Assembly (NCBI GenBank): GCA_017856435.1
Contig: JAFMFB010000010.1
Location: 1 to 64,000 of the forward strand
Length of the DNA: 64,000 nucleotides
Source: Burkholderiaceae bacterium
Lineage (GTDB): Bacteria > Pseudomonadota > Gammaproteobacteria > Burkholderiales > Burkholderiaceae_C
Direction of reading: 5' to 3'
This document shows positions 19,865-29,260 of the stretch, in pieces. Below the pieces are notes generated by a model. That model was not told where the DNA came from, searched no databases, and saw nothing but the letters and a program-made list of their open reading frames with translations. How positions within the stretch are numbered: position 1 is the stretch's first letter; every line of letters starts with the position of its first letter. The position numbers were made by a program, and so were the translations under genes.

Positions 19865-19981
19865 AAGGATCGCTGAATGTGATGGTGGTTGGCTGTGGCT
19901 AAGGCTAAGGCTGAACCCAAGGCAATTGACTGCAACCTACAATTGCTGCCAAGCTAAAAACTCTCGGCAGACACCCAGATC

Positions 19982-21364
19982 ATGCAAGTTAACCCCTCAA
20001 TCTTCAAGGCCTACGATATACGTGGCATTGTGCCAACCACGTTGGATGAATCGGTTGCCGAGGGTCTCGGACGAGCCTTTGGCACTGCAGCCCGAAAGGT
20101 TGGCCAGACCCAGGTCGCAGTTGGGCGTGATGGCCGCTTGAGCGGTCCGTCCTTGAGTGCAGCGCTCATCAGGGGTTTGACTCAGACGGGCATGCAGGTC
20201 ATCGATGTGGGCATGGTCACCACACCGATGCTCTACTTTGCTGCTAACACCTTGTGTCAAAGCGGTATTCAGGTGACCGGCAGCCACAATCCTGCGGATT
20301 ACAACGGCTTCAAGATGGTGCTTGCCGGGCGGGCGATCTATGGTGAGGACATCCAGTCCCTGCGCGCAACCATGGAATCTGAAGCCTGGGAGCTTCAAGG
20401 TGGCGGTCAGGTACTGCAGGCTAATGTCCTCGCAGCCTACCGTGACCGGATCGTGGGTGACATCAAGCTGGCCCGTCCTCTCAAGATCGTGGTTGATTGC
20501 GGCAACGGCGTTGCCGGTGCTTCTGCGCCAGACATTCTGCGCGCCCTGGGTTGTGAGGTGACTGAACTCTTCAGCGAAGTGGATGGGACCTTTCCCAACC
20601 ACCATCCAGATCCCAGCAAGCCAGAGAACCTGCGTGATCTGATTGCATCGCTGCAGACAGGCGCTTATGAGTTGGGCCTGGCATTTGACGGGGACGGGGA
20701 CCGTCTGGGCGTTGTCACGGAGGATGGCCAGAATATTTTTCCTGACCGGCAGATGATGTTGTTCTCGCAGGACGTCCTCAGCCGCGTGCCCGGCGGTACC
20801 ATTGTGTTTGACGTCAAATGCTCGCAGCGTCTGGCTCCGGCAATTCAGGCAGCCGGCGGCAAGGCCCTGATGTTCAAGACTGGCCACTCGCTGATCAAGG
20901 CAAAAATGAAGGAGATCAACTCGCCCCTGGGGGGCGAGATGAGTGGTCATATCTTCTTCAAGGAGCGCTGGTACGGTTTTGATGACGGTACCTATGCCGC
21001 GGCCCGGCTGCTGGAGATTCTCAGTCACAAGCACAATGCCAGTGCCGCCTTAAATGCTTTGCCAACCAGTTTTTCCACACCCGAGCTCAATGTGCGATGT
21101 GCCGAGGGTGAACCTCACAAACTGGTTGAAGCCTTGCAGCGCAGGGCGGCTTTCAAGGAGCCCGCCCAGGTCAACACCATCGATGGCCTGAGAGTGGACT
21201 GGCCTGACGGTTTCGGGCTGATCCGGGCTTCCAACACCACGCCCGTGCTGGTCCTGCGATTCGAGGGGCATTCTGAAGAAGCCCTGCATCGCATCGAAGG
21301 GGAGATGCTGGCCCTGTTGCGGTCGGTCAAACCCGATGCGCACTTTGAGGCAGCAGCCCATTGA
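19982..21364 (+). CDS. manB: Phosphomannomutase/phosphoglucomutase
   Basis: A 460-residue alpha-phosphohexomutase with four domains: active-site Ser101 in VTGSHNPADYNGFK, the metal loop DGDGDRLG, the sugar-specificity loop GGEMSGHIFFKERWYG and the C-terminal phosphate-binding RASNTTPVLVLRFEG. It interconverts hexose 6- and 1-phosphates for LPS and polysaccharide precursors. The waaC and waaA genes follow, forming an envelope-sugar operon. The choice among ManB, AlgC and Pgm cannot be made from sequence. Confidence 0.9.
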   Translation: MQVNPSIFKAYDIRGIVPTTLDESVAEGLGRAFGTAARKVGQTQVAVGRDGRLSGPSLSAALIRGLTQTGMQVIDVGMVTTPMLYFAANTLCQSGIQVTGSHNPADYNGFKMVLAGRAIYGEDIQSLRATMESEAWELQGGGQVLQANVLAAYRDRIVGDIKLARPLKIVVDCGNGVAGASAPDILRALGCEVTELFSEVDGTFPNHHPDPSKPENLRDLIASLQTGAYELGLAFDGDGDRLGVVTEDGQNIFPDRQMMLFSQDVLSRVPGGTIVFDVKCSQRLAPAIQAAGGKALMFKTGHSLIKAKMKEINSPLGGEMSGHIFFKERWYGFDDGTYAAARLLEILSHKHNASAALNALPTSFSTPELNVRCAEGEPHKLVEALQRRAAFKEPAQVNTIDGLRVDWPDGFGLIRASNTTPVLVLRFEGHSEEALHRIEGEMLALLRSVKPDAHFEAAAH

Positions 21365-22343
21365 AAGACCTCGGTTGAAAATTCTGCTGGTCAAGCTGTC
21401 ATCCCTGGGCGATGTGGTGCACACGATGCCCGTGGTGCAGGATATCCGTCAGGCCCTGCCGCAGGCACAAATCGATTGGGTGGTGGAACGAAATTTTGCG
21501 CCGCTGGTTCAACGCTGTGCGGGAGTACGTCGGGTCATTGCCTGCGATGAGAGGCGCTGGCGCAAGGCGCCGTTTTCTGCCCTAACCCGTCTTGAGTGGC
21601 GAAATTTCCGTGCCGCCTTGCACAGCGAATCCTATGACGCAGTCATTGATCTGCAGGGGCTGACCAAGTCGGCCTTGGTGGCCTGGCTGGCACGGCTTAC
21701 CGCTCAGGGCAAGCGCTTTGCCCTGGCCAACCGAACCGAAGGGTCGGCCTATGAGGTGCCTACCCGGTGGGTGGCCGATATGGCCATCCGGATTGACGTG
21801 CATGTGCATGCGGTGCAGCGGGGGCGCGAGCTGTGCGCCAAGGCCTTGGGCTACCCGATCTCGGCGATTGAAGACTATGGCTTGATGGGTCATCCGCTTG
21901 TTAAAGCGCAGGCGCGTCCTTGTGTGGCGCTGGTGCATGGCACTTCACGCTCAGACAAGCTGTGGCCCGTCGATCATTGGATTGAGTTGGCCAGGCGTCT
22001 GCATGAGGCAGGTTGTGAGTTGGCATTGCCTCACGGTTCTCCACTGGAAGAATCGCGCAGTCACGAACTGGCTGATGCCATGCCTAACGCAACCGTTTGG
22101 CCACGTCTGGATCTGGGTGAACTCACCGATGCCTTGGCGGGCTGTGTGGGTGTGATTGGCGTTGACAGCGGGCTGAGTCATATCGCTGTTGCCCTGAATC
22201 TGCCGCATGTTCAGATCTACAACTTTGATACGGCCTGGCGCACTGGCCCTCAAGGTCATGATTACCAGCGTAGCGTCTATGCTAATCCTTCACCCTCGGT
22301 GGATCAGGTCTGGCAGGCTTGGCAGTCGGTGAGCCGGTCATGA
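21336..22343 (+). CDS. waaC: LPS heptosyltransferase I
   Basis: A 335-residue glycosyltransferase of family GT9. The N-terminal motif KILLVKLSSLGDVVHTMPVVQDI and the C-terminal donor site GCVGVIGVDSGLSHIAVAL are typical; LVHGTSRSDKLWPVDHWIEL is the mid-protein hinge block. It adds the first heptose to Kdo in LPS core. ATG 21336 overlaps manB by 29 bp; a TTG start at 21375, just before KILLVK, is also possible. It couples to waaA through ATGA. Confidence 0.9.
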   Translation: MRTLRQQPIERPRLKILLVKLSSLGDVVHTMPVVQDIRQALPQAQIDWVVERNFAPLVQRCAGVRRVIACDERRWRKAPFSALTRLEWRNFRAALHSESYDAVIDLQGLTKSALVAWLARLTAQGKRFALANRTEGSAYEVPTRWVADMAIRIDVHVHAVQRGRELCAKALGYPISAIEDYGLMGHPLVKAQARPCVALVHGTSRSDKLWPVDHWIELARRLHEAGCELALPHGSPLEESRSHELADAMPNATVWPRLDLGELTDALAGCVGVIGVDSGLSHIAVALNLPHVQIYNFDTAWRTGPQGHDYQRSVYANPSPSVDQVWQAWQSVSRS

Positions 22344-23617
22344 TATTGCGTCTATACGGTTTGCTCATGAGATGCCTGCAGCCGGTGTTGCGGCGAAAAC
22401 TGGCCCGCCGTGCTGTGCTTGAACCCGGTTATTCGCATGCAATCCAAGAGCGCTTTGGGCGCTACAGCCAGCCCCCCTGGCCGGATGACGGAAAAACCAT
22501 CTGGGTGCATGCGGTTTCATTGGGAGAGACACGTGCAGCGGCCGTCTTGCTTGAGCGCTTGCGTAAGCATTTGCCTGGCATGCGCTTGTTGCTGACCAGC
22601 GGTACGGCCACTGGGCGAACTGAAGGCGAGCGACTGTTGACAGAAGAAGATGTGCAGGTCTGGCAACCCTGGGATACACCCGAGGCGGTGCGCGCTTTTC
22701 TGGATCATTTTCATCCCAGGCTAGGCATCCTCATGGAAACCGAGGTCTGGCCCAACATGACTGCGCAGTGTGCGTCTGCCGATGTGCCCCTGGTGCTGGC
22801 CAATGCCCGCATGAGCGAAAAGTCCTTGCGCAAGTCGCTGTCTTTTGGCTGGCTGGTGCGTCCGGCTTACCAGAGGCTCAAGGCCGTCTGGGCCCAGACC
22901 GAGGACGATGCGGCGCGGCTACGCCAACTGGGGGCGCCGGTGAAGGCTGTGTTGGGTAATCTGAAATTCGACGCCACGCCAGATTCGGCGCTGCTGGCCA
23001 GAGGCCGGATCTGGCGGGCAGCGAGCGCCAAACCGGTGCTGATGCTGGCCAGCTCGCGCGAAGGCGAAGAGCAGGACTTGCTGCATTGGTTGACAGAGCA
23101 ACCCCAGGCAATGCAGGCAGTTCAGTGCCTGATTGTGCCGCGCCATCCGCAGCGTTTTGCAGAGGTGGCCTCGCTCGCCCTTTCACACGGCTTTAGCGTT
23201 TCGGCGCGCAGTAGTTGGCAGGAACGCCCCTCCGCGGCTGATATCTGGCTGGGGGATTCGCTGGGTGAAATGGCCAGCTACTATGGGCTGAGCGATGCGG
23301 CCCTGCTGGGCGGCAGTTTTGCCTCACTGGGCGGTCAGAACCTGATAGAGGCGGCAGCCTGTGCTTGTCCGGTGTTGATGGGGCCGCATACCTTCAATTT
23401 CAGTGAAGTGGCCGAACTTGCCTTGCGCGCAGGGGCGGCCATGCGCTGTAATTCACTGGCTGAGGCCGCGCAGACGGGGGTTGTCCTGCTGGCGGATACT
23501 GCCCGTTGTCGCGATATGGCTAACGCGGCGAGTCGCTTTGCAAAGGCCCACCAGGGGGCGGCCCATCATACGGCCGCCCAGATTAGAAGCTTGCTTACTT
23601 GGCCAGCAAGGCGTTGA
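22340..23617 (+). CDS. waaA: 3-deoxy-D-manno-octulosonic acid (Kdo) transferase
   Basis: A 425-residue inner-membrane-associated glycosyltransferase: WVHAVSLGETRAAAVLLERLR with the catalytic Glu region, LLTSGTATGRTEGE, ETEVWPNMT, SSREGEEQDLL, and LGGSFASLGGQNLIEAAACACPVLMGPHTFNF. It attaches Kdo to lipid IVA. ATG 22340 shares ATGA with the waaC stop, so translation is coupled; the ORF track's earlier start lies within waaC. The 3' end overlaps the opposite-strand tolC gene by 23 bp. Confidence 0.93.
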   Translation: MILRLYGLLMRCLQPVLRRKLARRAVLEPGYSHAIQERFGRYSQPPWPDDGKTIWVHAVSLGETRAAAVLLERLRKHLPGMRLLLTSGTATGRTEGERLLTEEDVQVWQPWDTPEAVRAFLDHFHPRLGILMETEVWPNMTAQCASADVPLVLANARMSEKSLRKSLSFGWLVRPAYQRLKAVWAQTEDDAARLRQLGAPVKAVLGNLKFDATPDSALLARGRIWRAASAKPVLMLASSREGEEQDLLHWLTEQPQAMQAVQCLIVPRHPQRFAEVASLALSHGFSVSARSSWQERPSAADIWLGDSLGEMASYYGLSDAALLGGSFASLGGQNLIEAAACACPVLMGPHTFNFSEVAELALRAGAAMRCNSLAEAAQTGVVLLADTARCRDMANAASRFAKAHQGAAHHTAAQIRSLLTWPARR

Positions 23618-24929
23618 CCGCCTGAAGATCATCCGGCTTGAGCGAGCCATTGGCCTGGCGCAACTTCAGGCCGCCCACCAGCACGTCGTAGCGGGCCTTG
23701 GCCAGATCACGCTTGGTCTGGAAAAGCTGGCTCTGTGAATTCAGCACATCGATGTTGATCCGCACGCCCACCTGATAGCCCAGCTTGTTGGCATCCAGTG
23801 CACTCTGGCTTGACGCCTCGGCCGCCTGCAAAGCCTTGACCTGACCCAGGCCTGAAATCACACCAAAGTAAGCCGCGCGGGTGGCCTGTGCCACAGTGCG
23901 TTGGCTGTTGTCCAGATCAGCGCGGGCTTTGTCCTCCAGCAAGAGGGTTTCCTTAATCCGGTTCTGGGTGGCAAAGCCCGCAAACAGGGGCAGATTGAAG
24001 GAAAGACCGACCGTGGTTCGGGTCAATGTCGAGTCAATAGAGGCAATATCGGAGCCTGCCAGGTTGCGGTTGGTGAACAGGCTGGCGGTCAGGTCCAGGG
24101 TGGGCTTGTGGCCAGCCTGCGCCTTGGCGGTTTCGAGCTTTGCCACATCCAAGGCAATTCGGTTTTGCCGAACGCTGGGGTGATCCTGCTCGGCCTGCTT
24201 TACCCAGGTATTGAGATCCTGCGGCATGGGCTGGGGCAAATTGGCAGTCTGCAAGGGTTTGGGCGTGGTCGAGGTCTTGCCGACCAACTGGTCGAGCGCC
24301 AGTTTTTTCACGCGCAGATCATTTTCGGCAGCAATTTCCTGCGCCAGTACCAGGTCGTAACGGGCCTGCGCTTCACGGGTGTCGGTGATGGTGGCTGTGC
24401 CAACTTCAAAATTGCGCTTGGCTGAGGCGAGCTGTTCGGACACGGCTGTCTTCTGCGCCTGGACAAAGGCCAGGTTGTCCTGGGCCGCCAAGACATCGAA
24501 ATAGGCCTGGCTGACCCGAACGATCAGATCCTGCTCGGACGCCTGCAACTGCGCCTGCGACTGCTCAAGCTGGCGCTGGCCCTGATCAAAGGTGGCCTGG
24601 TTGGCTGGGCGGTAGAGAGGCTGGCTGGCGCTGACAGTGGCGTTTTGTGTGCCGTAACTGATGTCCTGTGGAGCACCAGAACTCAGGTTACGCTGCGACT
24701 GGCTGGCATTGGCAGAGAGATTTACCGTGGGCAGTAATCCGGCCCTGGCCTGCTCAGCCTTGTATTTGTTGGCATCGTACTGGGCCTGTGCTGACTGGTA
24801 GGCTGCATCGTAACTGCGTGCTGATTCATAGAGCTCGGCAAGGCTTTGTGCCTGTGCGGGCACGCCAAGGCCGGCTGTCACAAGCAAGGCCGGGGACAAG
24901 AGAAAAAGCTTGTTCATGGTGATTTTCAT
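23595..24929 (-). CDS. tolC: TolC-family outer-membrane channel protein
   Basis: A 444-residue protein from ATG 24929 (MKITMNKLFLL); MNKL at 24917 is an alternative. A signal peptide ending VPAQAQ precedes two outer-membrane efflux repeats, each with long coiled-coil helices rich in Gln, Ala and Leu (SLAELYESARSYDAAYQSAQAQYDANKYKAEQ and DANKLGYQVGVRINIDVLNSQSQLFQTKRDLAKARYD). It forms the exit duct for RND and type I systems. It may serve the RND pump 1 kb downstream, which lacks its own channel gene. The 42-aa longer ORF-track start overlaps the rhodanese gene. Confidence 0.9.
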   Translation of the reverse strand: MKITMNKLFLLSPALLVTAGLGVPAQAQSLAELYESARSYDAAYQSAQAQYDANKYKAEQARAGLLPTVNLSANASQSQRNLSSGAPQDISYGTQNATVSASQPLYRPANQATFDQGQRQLEQSQAQLQASEQDLIVRVSQAYFDVLAAQDNLAFVQAQKTAVSEQLASAKRNFEVGTATITDTREAQARYDLVLAQEIAAENDLRVKKLALDQLVGKTSTTPKPLQTANLPQPMPQDLNTWVKQAEQDHPSVRQNRIALDVAKLETAKAQAGHKPTLDLTASLFTNRNLAGSDIASIDSTLTRTTVGLSFNLPLFAGFATQNRIKETLLLEDKARADLDNSQRTVAQATRAAYFGVISGLGQVKALQAAEASSQSALDANKLGYQVGVRINIDVLNSQSQLFQTKRDLAKARYDVLVGGLKLRQANGSLKPDDLQAVNALLAK

Positions 24930-24930
24930 C

Positions 24931-25272
24931 TTAGTAACGCGGGACATTGGGGTCAAGCTGGCTGGACCAGGCATTGATACCTCCGGTGATATTGGCGACA
25001 TGCTTGAAGCCCTGGTATTCAAGAAAGGCGGCGACCCGCATGCTGCGGCCGCCATGATGACACAGACAGGCTACCGGGCGCTCGGGGTCGAGTTCATTGA
25101 GTCGGGGCGGTATCACGCCCATGGGAATATGAACCAGTTCGAAGCCATTGACATTGACGCTGGCACGTTGAAGTTCACTGGGTTCGCGAACATCCAGTAC
25201 GATGGGTTGACCCAGCGGCCGCATTTTTTCGAGCCAGCTCTGTAAGTCACCCGGGTGAATGTTTTCGATCAT
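24931..25272 (-). CDS. Single-domain rhodanese-like protein
   Basis: A 113-residue cytoplasmic rhodanese domain: IVLDVREPSELQRA, catalytic Cys71 in CLCHHGGRSMRVAAFLEYQGF and NITGGINAW at the end. The active-site loop CHHGGRS is the usual type in proteins found with pcm and tolC in this order in betaproteobacteria. It probably transfers sulfane sulfur; the acceptor is unknown. It ends one base before the tolC start and begins 20 bp after pcm, so pcm-rhodanese-tolC look co-transcribed. Confidence 0.88.
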   Translation of the reverse strand: MIENIHPGDLQSWLEKMRPLGQPIVLDVREPSELQRASVNVNGFELVHIPMGVIPPRLNELDPERPVACLCHHGGRSMRVAAFLEYQGFKHVANITGGINAWSSQLDPNVPRY

Positions 25273-25292
25273 GCGCGTGCCTGTCGATTGGT

Positions 25293-25970
25293 TTAAAAGT
25301 TGAAATGGGAATGTTCAGGAAAGTTGAGCAGGCGAGGTGCCAACGTATCCCAGTTTTGGTTATGGCTAAACCCATCGGTCTGACCCCGGGTCCAGGTAGT
25401 GGCGCACATGACGGGCTCATCGCCCACGATGGCCACCAGACGACCGCCGGGCTTGAGGCTTTGCAGCAACCACTGGGGTACTTCGGCGACCGAGCCGCTG
25501 AGCATGATGACATCAAAAGGGGCTTCTACCGGTGCGCCTGAGGCGCCATCGGCCTGTCGAACCTCCACATTTTGAACGCCGGCTGTTTGCAGGTTGGTTC
25601 TGGCCATCGCCACCAGTTCCGGTTCAATTTCCAGGGTGATCACCCGTTGGGCGCGGTGGGCCAGCAGGGCCGCCATATAGCCCGAGCCGGTGCCAATTTC
25701 CAGCACTCTTTCATGCGCCTGTACCGCAGCATCCTGCAACAGGCGCGCTTCCACTTTCGGGGCCAGCATGCACTGTCCCAGGCGCATGGCAAGCTCGGAG
25801 GATCCTCTGAGTGGGATTTCGATGTCGGCGAAGGCCAGACCCTTGTGGACAGCCGGAACAAAGTTCTCGCGGCGAACCACTGACAAGAGTTCCAGCAGAT
25901 CGTTGTCCAGCACATCCCAAGGGCGGATCTGCTGCTGGATCATGTTGAAACGGGCTTTTTCCAAGTTCAC
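25293..25970 (-). CDS. pcm: Protein-L-isoaspartate O-methyltransferase
   Basis: A 225-residue SAM-dependent methyltransferase: MIQQQIRPWDVLD at the N-terminus, SAM motif I VLEIGTGSGYMAALLA, VITLEIEPELVAMA and FDVIMLSGSVAEVPQWLLQSLKPGGRLVAIVG. It methylates isoaspartyl residues to start their repair. The usual motif with Ser-Pro near residue 60 is changed (SSELAMRLGQCMLAPKVEARLLQ), as in the betaproteobacterial group often labelled Pcm-like, so activity on isoaspartate is likely but not certain. It is first of pcm-rhodanese-tolC. Confidence 0.85.
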   Translation of the reverse strand: MNLEKARFNMIQQQIRPWDVLDNDLLELLSVVRRENFVPAVHKGLAFADIEIPLRGSSELAMRLGQCMLAPKVEARLLQDAAVQAHERVLEIGTGSGYMAALLAHRAQRVITLEIEPELVAMARTNLQTAGVQNVEVRQADGASGAPVEAPFDVIMLSGSVAEVPQWLLQSLKPGGRLVAIVGDEPVMCATTWTRGQTDGFSHNQNWDTLAPRLLNFPEHSHFNF

Positions 25971-26024
25971 TTAATATACTCCAAGGGGTATTCTAATGGA
26001 TTGCAGAATTTCTTGCCTAAACGC

Positions 26025-29000
26025 CTATTGTCGCCCGATCAGGCGCTTGCGCAGCCACTGTGACAAATCATCGAGATAGCAGTAAACCACTGGCACGACC
26101 ACCAGGGTGAGCAGTGATGAGGTGATCACGCCGCCGATCACCGCCTGTCCCATGGGGGCACGCTGCTCCGAGCCTTCAGACAAGGCAAAAGCCAGAGGCA
26201 CCATGCCAAATATCATGGCCAGGGTGGTCATCATGATCGGGCGCAGGCGGACCCGGGCGGCCATCAGCAACGCCGCGCTGCGGTCAAGCCCCGGGATGGG
26301 TTGGCCATCGGGCCCGGCCCGCTCAGCACGCGAGCGGATTGCAAAGTCCACCAGCAAAATCGCATTTTTGGTCACCAGACCCATCAACATCACCACCCCA
26401 ATGATGGAAAACAAGGACAAGGCCGAGCCAAACATCATGAGCGTCAGGACCACACCAATCAGGGTCAGGGGTAAGGAGGTCATCAGTGCCAGTGGTTGCA
26501 GAAAGCTCTTGAACTGGCTGGCCAGGATCATGTAGATGAAGATAACGGCCAGCGCCAAGGCCGACAGGGCATAGCCGAAAGATTCAGTCATGTTCTTGGT
26601 GGATCCGCCAAACTGGTAACGGTAGCCTGGCGGGAATTGAATGCTGTCAAGCGCACGCCGGATGTCACCAGAGACCTCACCCATCGAGCGACCAAAAGTG
26701 TTGGCGTTGATGGCAACCTCACGTGAGAGATCGCGCCGGTTGATCTGGTTGGGGCCGGTCGATTCAAGTACCTGCGCCACCTGGTTGAGGCGGATGATTC
26801 GATTGGAGCCGTCAGGTAGGGGGCTTGCCATGACCGGCAGACGCGCGAGGTCCTGTGGCATGTTGCGCGCCTCAGGTGATAACCGTACCTTGACGTCATA
26901 GGTCTGGTCATTGGGTGCGCGCCAGTTGCCGACATTGGTCCCATCCACCAGGGCCCGCAGAGTGCTGCCAATTTGCGCAACATTGAGTCCCAGGTCAGAA
27001 GCAAGGTCGCGGTTCACCCTGATATCGATGGTCGGCTTGTCAGGCTTGATGCTGGAGTCTAGGTCCACCAGGCCGGGGATGTTGCCAATCTTCTCCATGA
27101 CCAGTTGGGTCAGGCGCTCCAGCTCCTTGAGGTCCGAACCTTGAAGTGAAAACTCAATCTGCTTGTTGCCGCCGACCGGATCGAGCAATCCGACATGGGT
27201 GACCGTGATGCCAGGCACCTGTTGGAGGCGGCTTCTGAGCGCAGCTGACATCTGATCGACATTGCGTTTGCGGTCCTTGCGGTCAACCAGGCGGACATAC
27301 ACACTAGCGTAAATCTTGCCCTGCGCGCTGCCGGTATTGATGGTTGAGACTGTGTACTTCACCTCAGGTAATTCATGCAGGATGGCCTCCACCTGGCGGG
27401 CTTTGGCCTCGGTGGCTTCGATCGAGGAGCCGATCGGAGTATTGAAATTGATGGTGGTCTCCGAATAGTCGGCCTTCGGAACAAACTCGGTTCCCAAAAG
27501 CGGCACCATTAGCAAGCTGCCCACAAAGATCAGCGCGGCCATGGCCAGGGTGGTCAGCTTGTGCCTCAAGGACCAGTCCAAAATGTCGTGGTAAAGGTCG
27601 CCCAGCCGGTCGGTGGCGAGTTCGAACCAGCCGGTCACCCGACCAATGGTCTTGTCGTACAGGCTCAGTATGGCTTTCTTTTGACCAGGCGCATGAATGC
27701 TTGGGTCATGCCAGATCGAGGACAGCATGGGGTCGAGCGTGAAGCTGACGAACATGGAGATGGTGACGGCGACCACAATGGTGATGCCAAATTCATGGAA
27801 AAACTTGCCGATGATGCCGCCCATGAAACCAATTGGCAGAAATACCGCCACGATGGAGAACGTGGTGGCCAGCACCGCCAGACCGATTTCCTGTGTCCCA
27901 TCCAATGCAGCCGCAAATGCCGGCTTGCCCATCTGTACATGCCGAACGATGTTTTCTCTGACCACAATGGCATCGTCAATCAGCAGGCCCACGCAAAGCG
28001 ACAGGGCCATCAGCGTCACCATATTGATGGTGAAACCGAACATGTACATGAAGAGGAAGGTTCCGATCAAGGCGATTGGCAGGGTCAGGCCAGTGATGAC
28101 GGTTGAACGCCAGGAATTGAGAAACAGAAAAACGATCAGGATCGTCAGCGCCGCTCCCTCAAGCAAGGTGCCGCGTACATTGTTGACGGCTACCCGGATC
28201 GGACGCGAGAGGTCGGTGACGGGTTCCAGCCGGATGCCCGGGGGCAAGGTGGGCCGCAATTCCCCAATCGTTTTGTTCAGGCCGTCAATGATGCCAATCG
28301 TGTTCTCGTCCTGCGCCTTTTGCACAGTGAGCAGCAGGGTTCGCTTGCCGTTGTAGAGCGCCAGGCTGTCCAATTCCTGCGAGCCATCGCGGACTTCGGC
28401 CAGTTGGCTGACCCGGATTGGCTGACCGCCTCGGCGGGTGACAATGATCCGGTTGAAATCCTCTGGCCGTTGCATGCGTGCATCGATCTGCACAATGCGC
28501 TCCTGGGTTAGAGAGCGGATCGCGCCGACTGGTAAGTTCTGATTTTCTGCTCGCACGGCAGCAGCCACCTGCTCGGCGGTCACGCCAAAGGCCTCCAGGG
28601 CCTGCGGCTTGAGGTAGATGTTGATCTCGCGCTTGGTACCCCCAACCAGGTTGACCTGTCCCACACCCCGCACATTTTCCAGGCGCTTTTTGAGTACCTC
28701 ATCGGCCCAGTTGGTGAGTTCGATCGGGCTCAAGGCACTGGCTGCAGGCTGGGTGCCCTGGGCCGGTGTAGCGCTATTCAAGCCGGCCAAACCCGCGGGT
28801 GCCCCCGCGCGGGGTCGCTCGTCGGGTAATACGGCCAGAGACCAGATGGCACGGTTGGCCGGGTCAAAGCGCAAGACGCGGGGTTCCTTGACCTCATCGC
28901 GAAAGGTGGGCCGTATGATGCCGATTTTCTCCCGCACGTCGTCAGCCGCCTTGCGGCCATTCACGTAGAGCTGAAATTCAACAATGACCACCGACACGCC

Positions 29001-29258
29001 TTCGTAACTGCGCGAGGTGAGGGCGTTGATGCCGGCAATCGAATTGACACCTTCCTCCACCTTTTTGGTGACCTCGCTTTCAACAATTTCAGGCGAGGCA
29101 CCGGGGTATTCGGTGGTGATCACCACCACTGGCATATCAATATTCGGAAACTGGTCTGTCGCAAGCCGTTGGTAGGAAAAAAGCCCCAGCACCAGAAAAG
29201 CCAGCATGACCATGGTGGCAAATACCGGGTTGTTGAGGCTGACACGGGTGAACCACAT
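26025..29258 (-). CDS. RND multidrug efflux permease, HAE1 family
   Basis: A 1077-residue inner-membrane transporter with the two-fold RND layout: a first transmembrane helix at residues 11-30, a large periplasmic loop, a helix bundle at about 360-560, and a second half repeating this. The proton-relay pair occurs in LCVGLLIDDAIVVRENIVRH. The first periplasmic loop carries an Ala/Pro/Gly-rich insertion at about 147-178 (ERPRAGAPAGLAGL...) not expected in AcrB-like porter domains. It pumps drugs or other hydrophobic compounds with the adaptor encoded two bases upstream. An outer-membrane channel gene is absent from the operon; tolC at 23595 is the likely partner. The substrate is unknown. Confidence 0.92.
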   Translation of the reverse strand: MWFTRVSLNNPVFATMVMLAFLVLGLFSYQRLATDQFPNIDMPVVVITTEYPGASPEIVESEVTKKVEEGVNSIAGINALTSRSYEGVSVVIVEFQLYVNGRKAADDVREKIGIIRPTFRDEVKEPRVLRFDPANRAIWSLAVLPDERPRAGAPAGLAGLNSATPAQGTQPAASALSPIELTNWADEVLKKRLENVRGVGQVNLVGGTKREINIYLKPQALEAFGVTAEQVAAAVRAENQNLPVGAIRSLTQERIVQIDARMQRPEDFNRIIVTRRGGQPIRVSQLAEVRDGSQELDSLALYNGKRTLLLTVQKAQDENTIGIIDGLNKTIGELRPTLPPGIRLEPVTDLSRPIRVAVNNVRGTLLEGAALTILIVFLFLNSWRSTVITGLTLPIALIGTFLFMYMFGFTINMVTLMALSLCVGLLIDDAIVVRENIVRHVQMGKPAFAAALDGTQEIGLAVLATTFSIVAVFLPIGFMGGIIGKFFHEFGITIVVAVTISMFVSFTLDPMLSSIWHDPSIHAPGQKKAILSLYDKTIGRVTGWFELATDRLGDLYHDILDWSLRHKLTTLAMAALIFVGSLLMVPLLGTEFVPKADYSETTINFNTPIGSSIEATEAKARQVEAILHELPEVKYTVSTINTGSAQGKIYASVYVRLVDRKDRKRNVDQMSAALRSRLQQVPGITVTHVGLLDPVGGNKQIEFSLQGSDLKELERLTQLVMEKIGNIPGLVDLDSSIKPDKPTIDIRVNRDLASDLGLNVAQIGSTLRALVDGTNVGNWRAPNDQTYDVKVRLSPEARNMPQDLARLPVMASPLPDGSNRIIRLNQVAQVLESTGPNQINRRDLSREVAINANTFGRSMGEVSGDIRRALDSIQFPPGYRYQFGGSTKNMTESFGYALSALALAVIFIYMILASQFKSFLQPLALMTSLPLTLIGVVLTLMMFGSALSLFSIIGVVMLMGLVTKNAILLVDFAIRSRAERAGPDGQPIPGLDRSAALLMAARVRLRPIMMTTLAMIFGMVPLAFALSEGSEQRAPMGQAVIGGVITSSLLTLVVVPVVYCYLDDLSQWLRKRLIGRQ

Positions 29259-29260
29259 GG

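Noticed and set aside
19997-21034. A 345-aa reverse ORF opposite the phosphomannomutase
   Set aside because: The forward frame carries the complete mutase motifs; the reverse frame has none.
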